Assembly (NCBI GenBank): GCA_023974075.1
Contig: CM043801.1
Location: 21,011,236-21,075,235, forward strand
Reading direction: 5' to 3'
Origin: Chaenocephalus aceratus
Lineage: Eukaryota; Chordata; Actinopteri; Perciformes; Channichthyidae
Length of the DNA: 64,000 bases
Shown: positions 10,601 through 25,600 of the stretch, one piece after another
Position numbering within the stretch: the first letter of the stretch is position 1
Layout: every line of letters begins with the position of its first letter
Made by a program: the position numbers and the translations under genes
The notes under the pieces: model-generated
Seen by the model: only the letters and a program-made list of their open reading frames with translations
Databases searched by the model: none
What the model was told of the DNA's origin: nothing

Positions 10601-13600
10601 ACTTTCTACGGTGAGATAGATATTTTCAATACCTCTCTCATACCTGTGATCATTTATAATATTACATAGAAAAAGGGGTGTATTACCACCAGTGTGGTCC
10701 GCAGAGGGCCCAGTCATCAGAGTGGGGGTGGAACCTCTTTGCCATGTCCAGTAAAAAGCACCTGTGATCATATGACTCCAGCTACAAAGACTGCGATCGA
10801 AAGCTACAGTCCAAATTGCAGACTATAAGGGAAACATTTGCAAATATTAACAGGAACTAAGTATTGAGGACCTTGGCAACTTCCTAAACATTTCGAAAAT
10901 CTTTAACTGGGAGTACAATCACAAGACATAAATGTTCAATCTAACCACACATCAGCTTTCTCACGTAAGAAACAATTGGCCCATAAAAAAAGGCTTCCTG
11001 TGCACTTACCTGGGTGTGAGGGGAGGACTTCCACATCTGAGGAGGGAAACACAGTTCCACTAACCAGGCCAGGGACACTACCTAAAGGAGGACATTATTG
11101 GTTATGTTTAAACCCTGAGAAATGGCCATGATTTGAGGATACTATAATATTTTGTAGCATTAGAAATGTCCTTGTATCCTCAAGTCATATATATTTAGTC
11201 AAATATAAAATGCTTTATTTAGTTAAATGAATGTCACCTAAACATGAGCCAAAGTTTATGGAAATGTCATCGATGGCCACATATGATTGAGCATCGGAGC
11301 CTCGAATTCCCTCAAGTAAAATCTAAAAGATGTCAAAGGGAAAAATAAATGTTTTAATATACAACTACAATAATATAATCTTTTAGGCCATTATATTGTC
11401 TGTAAGGTGTCAACTTACTTGGAATGGACCAGACACTCTGATATAAAACATGTCCTAGATGCCATTCTGGACCTTGGTTGTTCATTATGGACCAGAGTTT
11501 AGTAGCTTTATTGTCTTTGAGCAGGTAGATATTGAGGGCCATGGCGTTGGCTGAACCATACATATGGTACCAGAAGTTCAGCCAGAGTGGTCATCATAAT
11601 GGCACATTGAGCTCCAAAGACGAGCTGAATCTCCATGGGTTACACTACTTCCTTCAATATACATGTAGAAACCAGCTGCAGAAAAGTTGAAATTAGCATT
11701 ATAAACATGCATAATTAAAATCAATGCAGCAGACTTTACAGATGTGATATCGTCGCCTGACATTACGTTTTACCCTCCAGTGGTGTGGTCTTGGTTTGGG
11801 CCAGTTAAGCTTGATGGTGTGGGTCCTGAATGTCTTGTCCAATCAAAACTGTCCTGCATGAGCTGCTCCCACCCACACAGATTATTTTCAAAGTCACAGT
11901 TTATGGGACATACTGTGAAAAATCATAAAAACAAGATTTAAAATGACAAGTATTACGAGTTTATATGCATAGGAACATAACATTATGAAAAATACAATTG
12001 TAGATAAAAATACATTTTCCAAGAAAACATGATTTCATCCAGTCCGTAGATAAATATTATTATTATATAAATCAAAGTTATTCTAATAAATGTATGCATT
12101 TAAGTACTGTATCTGTTTTTAAGGCAAGCAAAGTAAATCCAAAGTTGGTTTTGAAATGATTCATTATGAATTAATTTTGCCACTGATTATCCAAACTAGT
12201 AACAAAAAACATTCCCAACCCTGAATACTCTTACAAGTCTGATCTGTTGTAGAAGTAGTAGTTGAACGTGGTGGTCGAAGAGTGGTAGTAGGTGTGGGTT
12301 CAGCTGAAATAGGGACAACAGAACAAAAACGTTTTTGGCCTCATAGGAGATATTTATACAGAAAAAAAAAGATTGCCTCAGACATGGCTCTCAGCCCAGT
12401 TGCAGTTGACTCTGCCATAATCCTAACAATTAAAAGCAACAGCCTATAACGTTTTGAAGAAAATCAATAATTAGGTAATATACTTAATATGTTAAACTGC
12501 CTCCCATCTTAAATGCATTTAGATTACACGCTTTTAAAAAAAATGTTCATTAATGTCTCACAAACTAATATCATTAGACATAAGTCGAAAAACACACTAT
12601 AAAGTAATCACCACTGTTACTCTTATCCTAATGTCTGACCTACACACTCACAACAGGCTGTGTCTGTCTGCCAATGAGGTAGCTCCACTCCTGCAACATG
12701 GCATGCCGCTGCATAGGACTTAAGAGATTCACATAGTGTGTGTCGGTCACCACGTGTGGCACAGAAGTCATACGCACAATTGCTGAGATAGATGCTTGGG
12801 TGAATGGTTTCATGGCAGGGCTTGAAAGCGTCCCCTAGTAGGATGTAGCACTCATTGTAGGCCTCATTCTCCTCATCAACATCACATTGTCTGGGATCAT
12901 CTGGGTGGGAAATACACCTGAACGAGAAAGTTTAGACTGATATAGTGATATTTCTGTTCCACTTTGAACAAACAGATATGTTGATAAGGTTTATTAATAC
13001 TATTTATGTGAGGAAAACATAATTTGACAACTTATTCAGGTTATTCATAAACTACAAAGAAAGCCAATATGTCAGATTGGTTTCAAGATAATGGTCTAAT
13101 GGCTATTACTTATTTGCAAAGAACAAACAACTGCCTCTTCACAGAAAAAAAGTCAGATAGTTCAGTACTTTGGCCTAGCAGGGGTTTATGCTAACATGAG
13201 TAGAAGGTATAATGTTTTCTATGTTCTTGATCTTAGTTTAGGTGGAAATAAAATTAATGCTACACAGCTAGTGTGGCTAAAAACATGTTTTCTTCACTTT
13301 CTTTTGAGATGGTACACCTCGCTTTTTCCTTTTGTATTAAACTATCAGCATTCATGTGATCTCCACTAAAATATGTATAGATACCATTATAGAAGAATAG
13401 CTTACTCGTTATTGCCTGGCACCTTCCAACTGTCACCAAACTCAAATGGACAAGTTCCATGTTGGCCTCCTGGTGTCACAAAGTCATCCTCCTGACAGTC
13501 CGAGAAGGTGCCACACAGTCCGCAAAGTTCATACTTGTAGCGTTCATCAACGTGGAGGAAGAGTCTGTTCTGTGCGTCTATTATCATTCTGAGGCCAAAG

Positions 13601-16600
13601 GTTGTTTCCAAGATGATATAATTGTTCTTCAGGTAGACCCATACTGAGCCATATGATCCATTGGTGGAATAGGGCAGTTTGACTCCGCTTTTATTCACCT
13701 AAAGAGAGGAAAATGTATTATTGGTAATAGTTATTTGTGAGAACTGAGTTTCTTAAGAATGTCTTGCATAAAAACACAGCACTATTTAATTTGTATTGGG
13801 ATATTAAGTGCAGCCTTTTATCGACCAACTAGCTGTTCACGGCAAAGGAAAGTAGGTCAGCTCGAAGTTTGTTTGTTCTTAACCCTAGACAAGTGACTTC
13901 CCTAATGATTTTACGCAGAGTAATAAATGAACCATATAAACATGGGTGTGCTGATTTTACAGTTGTGAGCTGTGGTAATTAAGGAAGGACAATACAGGTC
14001 AATACAGGTCAATAGACACATTTGCATGGACTGTAATACATTTGCATACAGCCTCCGCTCCATTAACCCAATGATATAACAAAGTTGGCGTTGTGTGATA
14101 TGTAGAGAATTTTTGGTGCTTACATAGACCTCCCGCTCTGATTCAGTGTGACGTATAAATCGTCAACTTGGAGATCCACAGCTTCCAGCTTGGATGGAGT
14201 GAAATGTGTGTGGGGAAGATGCATGTTGTGTCCAATCACAGTGAACTGTACTGAGCTTTCTCCTCCGCACGTGGTAGTCAGCGTGTAACTGCAGCCCCCT
14301 TGAAAGTCATATGCCATCCCATCAAAGGTGATATAGTGTGGGTCACCATACCACTGCAGGTGGCAGGTTTGAAAGGAAAGCAGCCTTTGACCCCATCCTT
14401 GACTTTACAGACTCATTGTCTGAGCATTGCATTGTGGTGCACTGTACCTCATTTGTACCCACGCACTGACACTGCTGCTCACACTCCCCTTTCGAGAATG
14501 ATGCTCCTTTCTGCAGGCAACACAGAGTTGAGTGATTCAATTATAGCACTGTGGAAGTTAAAATGTGAATTAAAAGGTGTTCCCGTTTCATCTACATCAC
14601 TTACCTCATAGTGTTTTCCATTATCCCAGCACCCACAGTCCTCTGCTGCGACACACTTTCCCTCACTGTTTAAAGCCATAGTCGCACTCGCTCTTTCCTC
14701 ACAGCTTCCACAGGAGCCAACTGCATCCAAACCGGAGCACATCTCGGGACAACCATCAGCACATGAGTTATAGTGGCTGTTCTCACCAACTGAAGGGCTA
14801 GAGGGGCAACAAAGAAAAGAGGAAAGTGCTTGAACTGTTGTTGTATTATCAAAGTCATTATTTCTTACTATTTTGTTATTTTTCATCAGTGGGTCAATAA
14901 ATGGCCCATTAAAGGGTCATTAAATAAACATACGGCATAGTATAGAGTTCCTCAATGTGGGTATGGTGACTCCAGCCTCCTGGCAGATATCGGTGTAAAT
15001 CTGGAATGTCTCACAAAGTACCGCTGTGTCACCGTGGGTAGAGCACATGCCGACCACACAGGCCCTGAAGTAGCTCTCTGCCCCCAGAACTGATAGGCAG
15101 CCAGCAAAGGGCCCGGTGCTGGAGAGAAGGCCCCCACAATACAGCTCACTGGCATACTCTGCCTCCTCCAGCGGGTCACACTGATGTGGTACTAGAATGA
15201 TATCACAGGAAAAGCGCTTTGCCCAGTCCGCCAGCTCTCAGCCAAACCTGTAGCATCATGGGCATTTGTTCCATCTGGCTTTCTGAAGTCATCTTTTCTG
15301 CAGTGGTTATAGTTTCCACACAAGCCACAGACTTGGTCAGAGTAAGTGGATGGCAGCACCACTTGGACAGCACCAGCGTTGTCATATGAGACAGAGAGAC
15401 CAAAACTGGTTTCCAGTTCAACAGCAGCGGGGTTGCTCTTGACTTTGACAGAGCCATTGTTAAGGCTCAGTGGAAGCTTCTTCCAGACACCATTAACCTG
15501 AAGGAAAGTTAAAGTTTTAGACTTCCTTACTGGCTGTCATCAGCAATATGGAGTAACTGTATCTCACAGTTAGCATAAGAAGCACCCTTCTGGGAATTGA
15601 TAAGGGGGATAAGTCTGGGACATTATGCCACTAAACTCTGCACTTCACAATAAACTCAGTTTATCAGTAAAGTTGGCTGCAGATAGGGGAACTGCTCATT
15701 TCAGTACATTTCCCAGCTTAACACTCACTTCCCCAGAATGGAAAGGTGCCACAAACCTGAAGTATATGGTACATGCAGTTCTTAGTCATTATGACACCAA
15801 AGGGGGTGAACATAGTAAGGAAATACATATTCTTTACCCTTGAAAATATCGTCTCCCTAATGGGTGATGATAAACACAGTAATAAACAGCTGAGCATGAT
15901 AAACATAAACTAAACTATACATCAGCAATTGATCCCACTAATGTATTTCTAATTATCTATTTTCTCTTTTAAAGTGACTCACCACAATGCGATGCGTCTG
16001 TCTTTTCAGCAGGGACACTCTGAAGTTCCCCATGTCCACAATAACCTCCTGAACAGTTGGCAGATATGAGTTCCAGTTTTTCTCATTCACTACTTCCACA
16101 CTGAACAATGGTAGAGTCTCAGAGGGTGAGCAGGTCTTAACCAGCGTGTAGGTGCAGGAGGCCATGAAGCGGAAGAGCACTCCATCAAAAGTGCTGCAGT
16201 CTGTGTGACTGTGTATAGTGCACATCCCAGAGGCGTGAATCCCACTGGTTCTTTCTACTCGAGGACCGCAGATTTGGCCCTTAGGGCACTGAGTGGGAGA
16301 GCAGGAGAGCTGGCCCCCAGAACAGAGGCAGCGAGTGGACTCATCTGTCCAAAACTCTGTGTTAGAATCACACTGTTGTCCTGTGGGGGATGTGACCGAG
16401 TAAACAATCACGTTATAATCACAACACCTTCTGGCTAGAATAACTGAATAGTAACTTGACATACAGTCAGTGGCGTAGCCACCATAGGGCCAGGGTGGGC
16501 CCAGGCCCACCCAGTTTACTCATTGGCCCACCCTGAGAAAGCTTCGGTCTGATTTAAACATTTTTATTTTTTTTTAATTATTTTATTATTATTATTATAA

Positions 16601-19600
16601 AAACAATTATTCACCCATTGAGAATATCCAAGAATTCAAAGTGAAATTCAAGTGAACAAATATCGAGTTTAATTAATGTTGTATGTGTTTTATCCTCTGA
16701 ACCGAACTAATTTACAGTAAAAACTGATTGTTGGTTCCGGCGCGAGCCATAATAACGTGAGAGAGGCAGAGAGCTGCCTGCAAAATAAATGATGGCTCAA
16801 AGTTCACTAATGAACTTTGGTTTTATTAAATAAAAGCCAGACTCCAAGAAGAGCCCCCACTCAACCCTGTCTCCTAAATATTACGTTCCCACAGAACTAA
16901 ACTGCATTCTCAATTACGTTAGGCAAGAAACGTATTTTCTCCCACGTTACGTTCGTTATGAACGTATCTCAAATACGTTTATTTTCTACATATCTTCTAG
17001 AAACATATTTTCTCCCACGTTACGTTTTTGTGAACGTATCTTAAATACGTTTATTTTCTACATATCTTTGCTATTTATTGTCTTGCTTATAATAATGATA
17101 ATAGTCATTTATAAATATCATTTTAGAGCACACATTTGAAATCAGTAGGCGAGGCTGTAATTTTGCCAGCTGTTACTCTCATGAGCGAGGCAGAACATAA
17201 TAGTTTTTAACATGCCAAAAAGATGCTGTGTCGTTTATTGCACCTCAAACGTTAAACCAAATCCAGTTACGTGTTTCTGTACTTCCTCTAAGAAGAAAGG
17301 ACAGTAACAGAAGATCTCTGTGACGCCAGATGTGGTGTTGTTAATGCGATATCATATCCGAAAAACATTTGTTTAGGATGGCCGAAGACACTACACTACC
17401 CATAATCCCCAGCTATCATTTGGGACTACAGTCCCATTGACGAACCCCGTGATTAATCTTCAAGCTCTGTGATTGGATGTTGGAGTGGCAGTGCGCCAAG
17501 GTTACGCCGAGCGTCAAGCTCTTTGAAATAGAACGAAACCACGGCAGACTATTCAAAACTGGACTTGAACGCCCCCCCAGAACTACACATGCTGGCTATT
17601 GTGTTTCGCAACATGTTCTCTATGGCACGTCTCTACTGGGAATTGTAGTTTTAAAAGACGTTTTCGTTTTTCCAAAAATTAGAAGTTGACAGTATTAAAC
17701 TGTGTACAGCCCTGGAGGTTTAGGCGATAGGAAACACATTGGTGTGTACACATTTAAAACATGTAATTACTACATGGGTGAAAATCGCTTGTATCCATAA
17801 TGGGCAGCAATTATAATTCTACTCCACTACAATTCAGAGGTTAACCTGGTATTTTTACTCCACTACATTTACTTTAGTAACTCTGCAGATTCTGATTAAT
17901 GATGTGAAATATAAACAACCTTTAAAGCAGACGTTAGTTACACCTGAGTAAAATTCAGGGAAAGGTGATTGTCAAATGGCAACAATCAGGCGAGATATTT
18001 GATAGTTGGTGCTTGAGAAGACTAAACATTTATCTGCAGATCTCTATAAAGTATATTAATTACTCGTTATTCTCTACTAATAGTTCATTACAAGACATCT
18101 ATCAATATGTGTGTACCTCCACCATTAAACTGTCAAATTCTGCACATTTCTTATACTATCTACATACATAAGAGTATAATTAATGTGTATAATATCAGTT
18201 AAAATAAGTGCTTCAACATAGTTAACATTGCAGGAAAGCAATACATTAGACGTTAAGTACTTTGTCAGGCTTAATATTTATCTGTAGATAGATACCCCCA
18301 AAGTTTTTTTCTTATTTGAAAGAAGACCTTAACCTAAAGTATTATTTAATGTTTAAATAGAGGTTAATTAGTTTGTCTGTTTTGCACATCCTCCTATTAA
18401 TATCTTTGTACATCGTGCACTAAACTGTTTTATTGTAGAGATCACTGACAGTATCTTCTTGATTTTTTATATTCTATATTTCTATCACAGACCTTCTACT
18501 TTCCCCCTATGAAAGTATGTACTCTTAATATTTTTTTCATCAAATAACATTATTCAACAAAATAACATTATTCAACAAAAATAATTCAATAACGTGCTTT
18601 AACCACTAGGCGGTGCACACAAGGTACACACAGCATACTAATAATAACTTTGTATTAGGACACTTATGTATGTATAACATCTGAAGATGTGTAGTTTTAT
18701 TCATGTTTTTACATAATTGTACAGGATATTGCTATATTATTTCTCATGCTTGCTTACTTCTACACATTAATATCTGATTTATAAAACATCACAGACAGAA
18801 AGGCATATCCATCATGTAATGTAAGCTATTGAAATTGTGATTCCATAGATGTGTCTCCCATCACCCAAATTCCCTGACTATTCTCTCAACTCAGTATTTA
18901 CATTCTTATATTCAAAGAAAATCAGTCATTTTCTATCAGTTGTGCACCGTTATGGTGTAAATGTAACCTATCTACCAATTGGATGAAATATAAAAGTCAG
19001 CCGAATTAGTATTGATACTGCAAGAAGACGTATTTTGTGAAAAGAAATGCAAGGTGATGTTTAATTGTTGATATATTTATGATCCACGTCACATATTCAG
19101 TTTTGGCGGCAGTTCTCCTGTTTGTCCAGAGGTCTTCTCATCAGGGCTCTATAAATAAAGAACTACAGCAGATGTGTAATATTTAATGCAGCCAAACTGT
19201 GTATTACAATGCCGTTATGTGATGACTTCCAAAGAGAAAAGCAAGAACACTCGGAATAAAGTATATTATTATTTATTTATTTTCGGATATCATATCGCAT
19301 TAACATCATATCCGAACATGCATTGCGGCTTAACATCCAATCAACGAGCTTCAAGCTGAGGATCTTGGGTTATCTGTTCAGTGGGTTTGTGGTGTGTATC
19401 CTCAAAATGTCCCTTATAGTCTGTTTCCGGTGACTTTATTTACGGCTAAAAAGCCCAAGATTATAGAATTAAACGAATAAATAAAAACAAGGAGAATTGT
19501 GTGTTATTGTTGAGTAAATAAGGAAAAAAAGATTTTCAAAAATACAGATTTCAGTATTTTGAGGCTCTAAGCCCCATTTATTTTCCTCACAGACGGGAAA

Positions 19601-22600
19601 AAAAGTCCGACATTATACGATTTAAAATAAAAACATAAAACACTGGCATGTAATTTACGTTAGAATAAATAGAATGGTTTTGAATAATAGATGAGAGTAA
19701 AATCTACGTCACTTTACAGCCCCGCCCACTTTTGGGGAAACCAACGCTGTCATTTGAACGGTGATCAAGCCTGAAGCCACAGAGATCTTCTGTTACTGTC
19801 CTTTCTTCTTAGAGGAAGTACAGAAACATGTAACTCTGGATTTTTTTAATGTTTGAGGTGCAATAAACGACACAGCAGCTTTTTGGCATGTTAAAAACTA
19901 TTATTTTCTGCCTCACTCATGAGAGTAACAGCTGGCGAAATTACAGCCTCGCCTACTGATTTCAAATGTGTGCTCTAAAATGATATTTATAAATTACTAT
20001 TATCATTATTATAAGCAAGACAATAAATGGCAAAGATATGTAGAAAATAAAAGTATTTAAGATACGTTCATAAGAAACGTAACGTGGGAGAAAATATGCT
20101 TCTAGAAGATATGTAGAAAATAAACGTATTTGAGATACGTTCATAACGAACGTAACATAGGAGAAAATACGTTTCTTGCTAAACGTAATTGAGAATGCAT
20201 TTTAGTTCTGTGGGAACGTCATTTTTAGGAGACAGGGTTGCCCCACTGCCCTCATCTAGCAGCGATCAATCTGATCATTTTCTGATAACGATGAAATAGC
20301 CCCGCCTCCCTCACCCCACGTCTCTCTCTCCCCACCTCTCCTGCTGCTGGGCTATCAGAAGAAAAACAATGTTAACGGAAACTCTGCCGCACGGTTCCCT
20401 CGTCCCTTGGAAGAGGCGGAGAGGTGGGTGTTTTTCATCTGCTGGTGGACAGTCCGGAGAGATATTCACAGGGTTGGGTTGTAACGGAATACATGTAACG
20501 GCGTTACGTAATCAGAATACACAAATCAAGTGTATTCAGCTGGCGTTACATTTGAAAAACGAGTAATCTGATTACACTTTCGTAAACCTGAAGTGAATAC
20601 ATTTTGGATTACTTATTGGAATTATTGGTGGAAAAGTTTCCTCACAAAATGTAATATTCATTGCCGGCAGAACTGTGTGCATGCAGAAGCGCTGCAGCAT
20701 GTCTGATCGAGAGAGAGATGCAGCGTGTCTGTGAGGCCCCGCCCCCGCACGCAGATGAGAGAGAGAGATCTCTTTTAAAGGTCCCATGTCATGGCCATTT
20801 CCACTGATCATAATTCCATTGTTGAGGTCTACTAGAATATATTATACTGTGCAATTTTCCAAACTCACATTGTTTGGCATACAGCATCTCTGTAAACTAC
20901 GTGTATTCACTCTCTCCACGAAACGGTGTTACCGAACAAGATGTGGCCCGAACAACTGGTGATATTCTATAACGGTATAGGCAGATGTATCAGGGGCGTG
21001 GCCTTTGTCGAATAACCAGGAAATACACATTTCGATCGCTTCTTCTGTCGTTTACATAAATCTTTTGGTATATTTCGCTCCATAGGAACACTTTGATGCA
21101 CTTTCAGTACCAGTGTGTGAGGTTGTGGTTGCGATGCCGATATGCGGACGCGTACAGCGAGGACTACAAAAAGACACACGAGGTGACTGGGGATGTCTGT
21201 TCAAAACATTGCAAGCTTGAATAAATAATTTAAACCATTTATTGTTGCCAGACTTATTACTGAATGTCATGCTTAATGTGATACCAAGTCCATCTGAGAC
21301 CTGTGTACACCTTCAGACAGCCTCCAAGTGAAGCACACGTTGTTTACTCACAGTTTGAAAGCAGCGTGGAGAAGTCTTCAGCTGTGGAGACCTCCGCCCA
21401 GGATAAACTGTGATACGACTTCTGTGGCTTGTTCTTGTTGTCAGTCTTATATTTGTATCATGTATCGTTATTAATATGATGTCAAGTTGATTTGAGACCC
21501 GTTTATACTTTCATACCATCTGTTAGTGAAACATACAGTCTGTCTGAGTTGTTTACACGCAGCGTGGAGAGCTGTGGTAAACAGTGATCCGCTCAGATTA
21601 AACTGTGATACGACTTATGTGGCTATCAACCAGCGATCATGTTTAATATTAAAGACTACACACATTGATTCCTTATCAAAACGGTATTCTCCACTTTGCC
21701 GCACTTATCCAGATAAGATGTGACTGTTTACTCGGTTACATTTCAATACAGCGACACCCAATGACGAGGGTACTCACATAGGCTACGTTGAGAACTAGAA
21801 ACACATTTATTCATACTTTTTCGCACTGTTGTTAACATGTTTTCATTTCTAACTTGTGCACTAGAATACATACGTAAAATGACCACTTATCACAACGTAA
21901 TGTAGGCTCGCAGGCTGATAGGATATCTGATCTCGGTGGGTCTTAAAGATGCTCAGTCAGTATACTATTTCAAAGCAAATGCCTATGACTATAACATTTA
22001 TATTATGGCTTAAAGGGTACATACATTCGCTCACATTATAAAAGATGGTCGGGTTGAATTGCTCTGACTCTTTTAACAATGTTAATGTAAGAAAATAACC
22101 TGTGATGATAACATTCATCGTATTGATCCGTGGCTCACTCATAACGCGCATGGCACGAGGGATTGTTGCTATTGGGACTCGGGTTTGAGTCCAGCATGAA
22201 CTTTTTTGTTATTTTCATGTCGATGGACACTGAATAATATTTTTGAATAGAGGATTCATAACATTGTTTTGCCTAGAACAAATTAACGATCAAGCAGCAT
22301 TTTCAATTCTAATATCCTGCAAATGTAGCAATGACATTTCTGCTTATATCTTTGCAAAACGAGTAAACAGTCTAATTTGATCTGGATAAGTGCGGCAAAG
22401 TGCAGAATACCGTTTTGATAAGGGATACATGTGGTGTAGTCTTTAATATTAAACATGATCGCTGGTTGATAGCCACAGAAGTCGTATCACAGTTTATCCT
22501 GGGCGGAGGTCTCCACAGCTGAAGACTTCTCCACGCTGCTTTCAAACTGTGAGTAAACAACGTGTGCTTCACTTGGAGGCTGTCTGAAGGTGTACACAGG

Positions 22601-25600
22601 TCTCAGATGGACTTGGTATCACATTAAGCATGACATTCAGTAATAGTCTGGCAACATAAATGGTTTAAATTATTTATTCAAGCTTGCAATGTTTTGAACA
22701 GACATCAAAGTGTTCCTATGGAGCGAAATATACCAAAAGATTATGTAAACGACAGAAGAAGCGATCGAATGTGTATTTCCTGGTTATTCGACAAAGGCCA
22801 CGCCCTGATTACATCTGCCTATACCGTGTATAGAATATCACCATTGTTCGGGCCACATCTGTTCGGTAACAACGGCTCGTTGCAGCTCTTGGCCCCCCCG
22901 CTCCCTGTGAGCCCAGTGTGGCTCCGATTGACCAATCCACGGACTTTCCTCACACACACACCTCTATGCAGGCAGCTCAGCTGATTACTCCTCCCTGCTG
23001 CAGGCTGATTAACAGTTGGGATCGCAGCGAAAATTCTCTCTGCAGACCCATTCTCACAAGCGTTTATCAACCTTTTTTCCTTACTCAAATATCAAGCCAA
23101 CACTTATTGTTCGCTAAACAAGGAAATCACACCTCCACGAGCTCAGCGCGATTCACACGTCCGATTGTTTCACGTTGTGAATCACGCTAAACACAAGAGG
23201 TGTTGTTTCCCTTGTTTAGCGATACACAGCCAAACACAGCCAAACTCACCCTGAGCACACACAAAGTCACAGCCGAAGTAAAAAACATAAGTGTGGCTGA
23301 TATTGAGTAGAAAAAGGTTGATAAACGATGTAGAATGGGTCTGCAGAGAGAATTTTGCCGCGATCCCAACGGTCTGTTAGCAGCCTGCAGGCAGGGAGGA
23401 GAAATCAGCTGAGCTTGTCTGCAGCACTGAGTGGTGTGAGGAGTCCGTGGAATTGGTCAATTTGGACCCAATCATCAGAAGAAGTGACGTAGCACACGGT
23501 GCAGCCAGCCACGTCACACGGGGCAAGGAAGTAAACAATGGAAACTGATAAATCTCCAACGAGGCTTTTGGGGGAGGTATTTTTTGTGTTTATAGTTTAC
23601 TCGCTACAAGGGTTGTACTTTGAGGGTTTTGACTCTGCACACCGTTTACATGCATAAAAAGCTTCATAACAACACAAGGGGACGGGCAATAACCGGAAAA
23701 GCATGACATGGGACCTTTAAAATATAATGAACGTTAGAAACGAGATGGTAGATAAAATGTGCAAGATAACGGCTATGTAGCATTTCTTTATTGTCGAGAT
23801 GATGACATTTATAACGGGATCAAATCAAAGTGAATGGCCTGCTTCTGCTGAATGCATGGGCAAGTGACTGGATTTTTTTTTTAAAGTTATTACACATCGT
23901 TTTCAGATCATAATAATAAATAATAATAATAATTCATTCTATTTAGGGGCACCTTTCAAAGCACCCAAGGACACCTTACAATTCATAACATATTCTAAGG
24001 AAAGGTTTTAAGACAGTACAAAGAATGCAGTCCGGGTGATGTTTTTTATGTGGGGTGCAGATGAGAGAGCTGTCCAGAATGACACCAAGATGTTTGTGTT
24101 TGAGTTCTTGATAAGCCATTAAAACAGTGAAATACGTGTCTCCTGTTCACCAAAACATACCCATCTGTTATGGAAAAAGAAAGTATTCTAAAAGTAATCT
24201 GCCACCGGTACCGGCGGGGATTGTTGTTAGCTTCTGATGCGCAGAAGAAAAATCTGGCCGACCCTATTTTTTACAGGCCCACCCTAAGTACATTTCTGCC
24301 TACGCTACTGCATACAGTACGTGGATTCATGTTAATGATCACAGTTATTCAACATGTGATTCAAATATGTAACTGATAACTTATTATAAGTAAAACATTC
24401 TTACTGCCTTATATTAAGTTCAAACTGTTTTTACATCTTAAAGCTTTAGAAGAAGAGTTTTATGAAATAGGATATTTTTGCTGTTTCACTGACACTAAGC
24501 TGACAAGTGTTATGACAGTAATGGTTTATGTTTTGCATACACATTGTTTACATACATACATAGCTGAAAATAACAGGATTTTGTTTTATCATAGGAATCA
24601 AAGGTTGGCTGTTCTTATATTAATATCAAAACAATATATATATTTACCACATGAGCCTCTTCTTACACCTAGATGATTAAATATGAACTGTCCCTCCGTG
24701 GACACTGCTTCGATTACAACCTGATACAGAAGCAGATTTTTTATTTAAAAGTACTTTATTTTGATTCCCCAATACTGTTTATTATATGACATTTTACCTG
24801 AGTCCCTGGTTCGATGATGTTCAAGGGGACAAACACTTGTCTCCAAGAATCCCTGGGGAGGGCAGGTGAGGTCCAGATTTCTCTCAGGCCCGTGGTGCCT
24901 CTTCAGCAGAGTCCTGAGTGCTGTCCCATAAGCTGCAACGGGGGCTAAATACCAAAACTCTAGATAGGCTTCGCCCTCCAGCACCAGTGGACCGCTCTCT
25001 AAAACAGTCACATCCTCTGCAGATGAAAAGGACCATAAGAAAGTGTAATCAGTAGCTGCTTTTAATTCACATAATAAAAAGTGATCAAACTCCATTTTCT
25101 ATTAGTTTATAAGTTTTATTAGTACCTTCTGAAGTACAAATCCATGACAATAGCCTCTCCATTCCTTGTAAACCACTCAAGTCAAATGGTGACATTTATT
25201 TGTAACCGCGCAGGTTAGGAATAAGCTTTTATGTCGGACCATAAGTTTTATTACTTAAAAAAAATAGCAAAACCATTCCCTCGTCTCTGTTATTGTAATA
25301 CAAAAAGAAGTACATCTGTTGTGGTGCAATAATCATTAAATGCAGAATTGCAGTTTAGTGACCCTCCTTCCACCCGCACACTAACCTCCTTTTCCCCTCT
25401 CTCGCCAAGTGAGGTTCTTACCCTCATTACCTCTGCCCGCCCTACCACCTGTCCTCTGGACCCTATCCTTCAAACCTCCTTCAGACTATCGCTCCTGATA
25501 TTCTACTACCGTTTCTCACCCATTTCATCAACACTTCTCTAACTTCTGGTCACTTTCCAAACAGTCTCAAGGAGGCAAGAGTAAAACCCTCTCCTAAAGA

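Larger units (their letters stand above)
16468..24310. mobile_element. large hAT-like composite element filling the 8-kb intron
   Basis: The ends CAGTGGCGTAG (16468-16478) and CTACGCTACTG (24300-24310) are inverted. They are flanked by the same octamer CATACAGT at 16460-16467 and 24311-24318. Subterminal 'gggcccaggcccaccc' near 16495 and 'caggcccaccc' near 24278 are mirrored. The 8-bp duplication fits hAT. No transposase of its own is visible. Most of the length is later insertions (16862-20240, 20779-23716). It lies between zonadhesin-like exons 5 and 6 and leaves their splice sites untouched. Confidence 0.8.

Noticed and set aside
15190..15240. A hidden intron in place of the frame shift in exon 7
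   Set aside because: No usable GT...AG pair fits between the VWD end and the C8 start, which are only a few codons apart.
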